Source of the DNA: Prevotella sp.
GTDB lineage: Bacteria; Bacteroidota; Bacteroidia; Bacteroidales; Bacteroidaceae
DNA length: 14,162 nt
Reading direction: 5' to 3'
Assembly: GCA_016283605.1 (NCBI GenBank)
Contig: JAEENF010000264.1
Location: 1-14,162 of the forward strand
The notes under the pieces were generated by a model that was not told where the DNA came from, ran no database searches, and worked only from the letters and a program-made list of their open reading frames with translations. A program made the translations under genes and the position numbers. Below, one piece after another: positions 13,492 through 14,162 of the stretch. The stretch's first letter is position 1; every line of letters begins with the position of its first letter.

Positions 13492-14115
13492 TATGTTCAG
13501 TCCTGAGAAACACATCATAGCCATAGCCATGAGGCCCACGGTGATAAACACGATGCCGAGGCCCTGCAGAGGCTTGGGCACATCCGAGTACTGCATCTTC
13601 TCGCGGATGGCACCCATAGCCACGATGGCCAGTGCCCAACCGATACCAGAGCCGAAGCCATATACGATGGCATCCCAAACGCTGGTGATGGCCTGCGAGT
13701 TAGATGGATCCATCAGGATGCGCTGCTGCATAAACAGCGATGCACCCATGATAGCGCAGTTTACGGCAATCAGAGGCAGGAAGATACCCAGCGCTGCATA
13801 GAGCGATGGAGAGTACTTCTCTACAGTCATCTCAACCAACTGCACCATACCGGCAATAACGGCGATGAAGAGGATGAACGACAGGTAGCTGAGGTCGACA
13901 CCCTCAACAAGGCAGTCGGGGCCCAGCACCTTGGTCTGCAACAGATAGTTGACGGGAACGGTAACGGTGAGCACGAAGGTCACGGCGAGACCAAGTCCCA
14001 GCGAAGTCTTCACAGTCTTCGACACAGCCAGATATGAGCACATGCCGAGGAAGAAAGCGAAGATCATATTGTCGACAAAGATCGACCTGAATAGTAATGA
14101 TATTGCGTGTTCCAT
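13489..14115 (-). CDS. nqrE: Na+-translocating NADH:quinone reductase subunit E
   Basis: Integral membrane subunit of NQR, 208 residues with about six hydrophobic helices and the inverted-topology fold shared with NqrD and the Rnf subunits. FFLGMCSYLAVSK (Cys26) and AVNCAIMGA (Cys120) are the conserved half-helix cysteines that, with those of NqrD, hold an intramembrane iron-sulphur centre. The C-terminus GLMAMAMMCFSGLNI is normal. The start lies only 3 nt after the nqrD stop, preceded by AAGGAG at a 9-nt spacing. That is an unusually good Shine-Dalgarno for this phylum and suggests tight coupling with nqrD. Confidence 0.97.
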   Translation of the reverse strand: MEHAISLLFRSIFVDNMIFAFFLGMCSYLAVSKTVKTSLGLGLAVTFVLTVTVPVNYLLQTKVLGPDCLVEGVDLSYLSFILFIAVIAGMVQLVEMTVEKYSPSLYAALGIFLPLIAVNCAIMGASLFMQQRILMDPSNSQAITSVWDAIVYGFGSGIGWALAIVAMGAIREKMQYSDVPKPLQGLGIVFITVGLMAMAMMCFSGLNI

Positions 14116-14118
14116 ATC

Positions 14119-14162
14119 TTATTTCTCCTTATAAAAGTAAGCACGATGAACCCAAATCACAC
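14119..14162 (-). CDS. nqrD: C-terminal end of NqrD (partial)
   Basis: The last 13 codons before a TAA at 14119-14121 read VIWVHRAYFYKEK on the minus strand. A basic, aromatic tail after a membrane helix fits the end of NqrD, and the standard operon order nqrABCDEF puts nqrD directly before nqrE. The rest lies outside the window, so the name rests mainly on gene order. Confidence 0.75.
   Translation of the reverse strand, partial: VIWVHRAYFYKEK
14125..14130 (-). promoter_or_regulatory. Shine-Dalgarno sequence of nqrE
   Basis: AAGGAG on the minus strand, 9 nt before the nqrE ATG and inside the last codons of nqrD. Most other starts in the window lack such a site. Confidence 0.6.

Overview
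The window looks like chromosomal DNA of a Bacteroidales bacterium, most likely Prevotella or a close relative. Three things point there: recognisable Bacteroidetes-type promoters (TTTG/TTG, 19-20 nt, TAnnTTTG), an almost complete lack of Shine-Dalgarno sequences, and protein sequences of Bacteroidales character (Lys-type SerA, short FolK-like protein, NQR complex). Most genes are core metabolism. No tRNA, rRNA, CRISPR array, integrase or transposase was found, and no stretch over 300 bases lacks a gene.

Layout. Positions 1-2650 (minus) hold pyruvate phosphate dikinase, cut by the window edge. A divergent promoter region (2651-2798) also serves a plus-strand operon: an RlmD-type 23S rRNA m5U methyltransferase, a membrane-anchored GH25 lysozyme with MORN-like repeats, and RlmH. 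The operon ends at a bidirectional terminator (6151-6175). Next come minus-strand genes: serC, a small four-helix-bundle (S23/IVS family) gene, serA, a terminator, a HIT-family protein and a DUF1015 protein. The latter carries a DGHHR motif seen in ParB-like serine kinases. Across another divergent promoter region (10395-10670) lies a plus-strand FolK-like gene. It overlaps tail to tail with a minus-strand ATP-grasp protein of unknown function. The right end is the nqrD(end)-nqrE-nqrF part of the Na+-pumping NADH:quinone reductase operon, closed by a strong terminator (12148-12179).

The unusual part is a family of heptamer-based repeats, consensus AATGGTC/AATGTTC. Each arm is about 32 nt, that is four heptamers plus four bases. 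Arms occur in three arrangements. (1) Two inverted arms exactly enclose the S23 gene between serC and serA; its start codon touches one arm and its frame-restored stop touches the other. (2) Two inverted arms with a 19-nt loop form an in-frame 28-codon insertion in rlmD. (3) Single arms form insertions of about 11 codons in the FolK-like and ATP-grasp genes. Heptamer arrays of different sequence lie between the HIT and DUF1015 genes and inside the ATP-grasp gene. A degenerate tract lies between nqrE and nqrF. The arrangement resembles REP/REPIN families and the S23-encoding intervening sequences of 23S rRNA. I infer an IVS-like or REPIN-like mobile system in which the S23 four-helix-bundle protein is cargo or partner. 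In this copy the S23 gene carries an apparent 1-nt frameshift.
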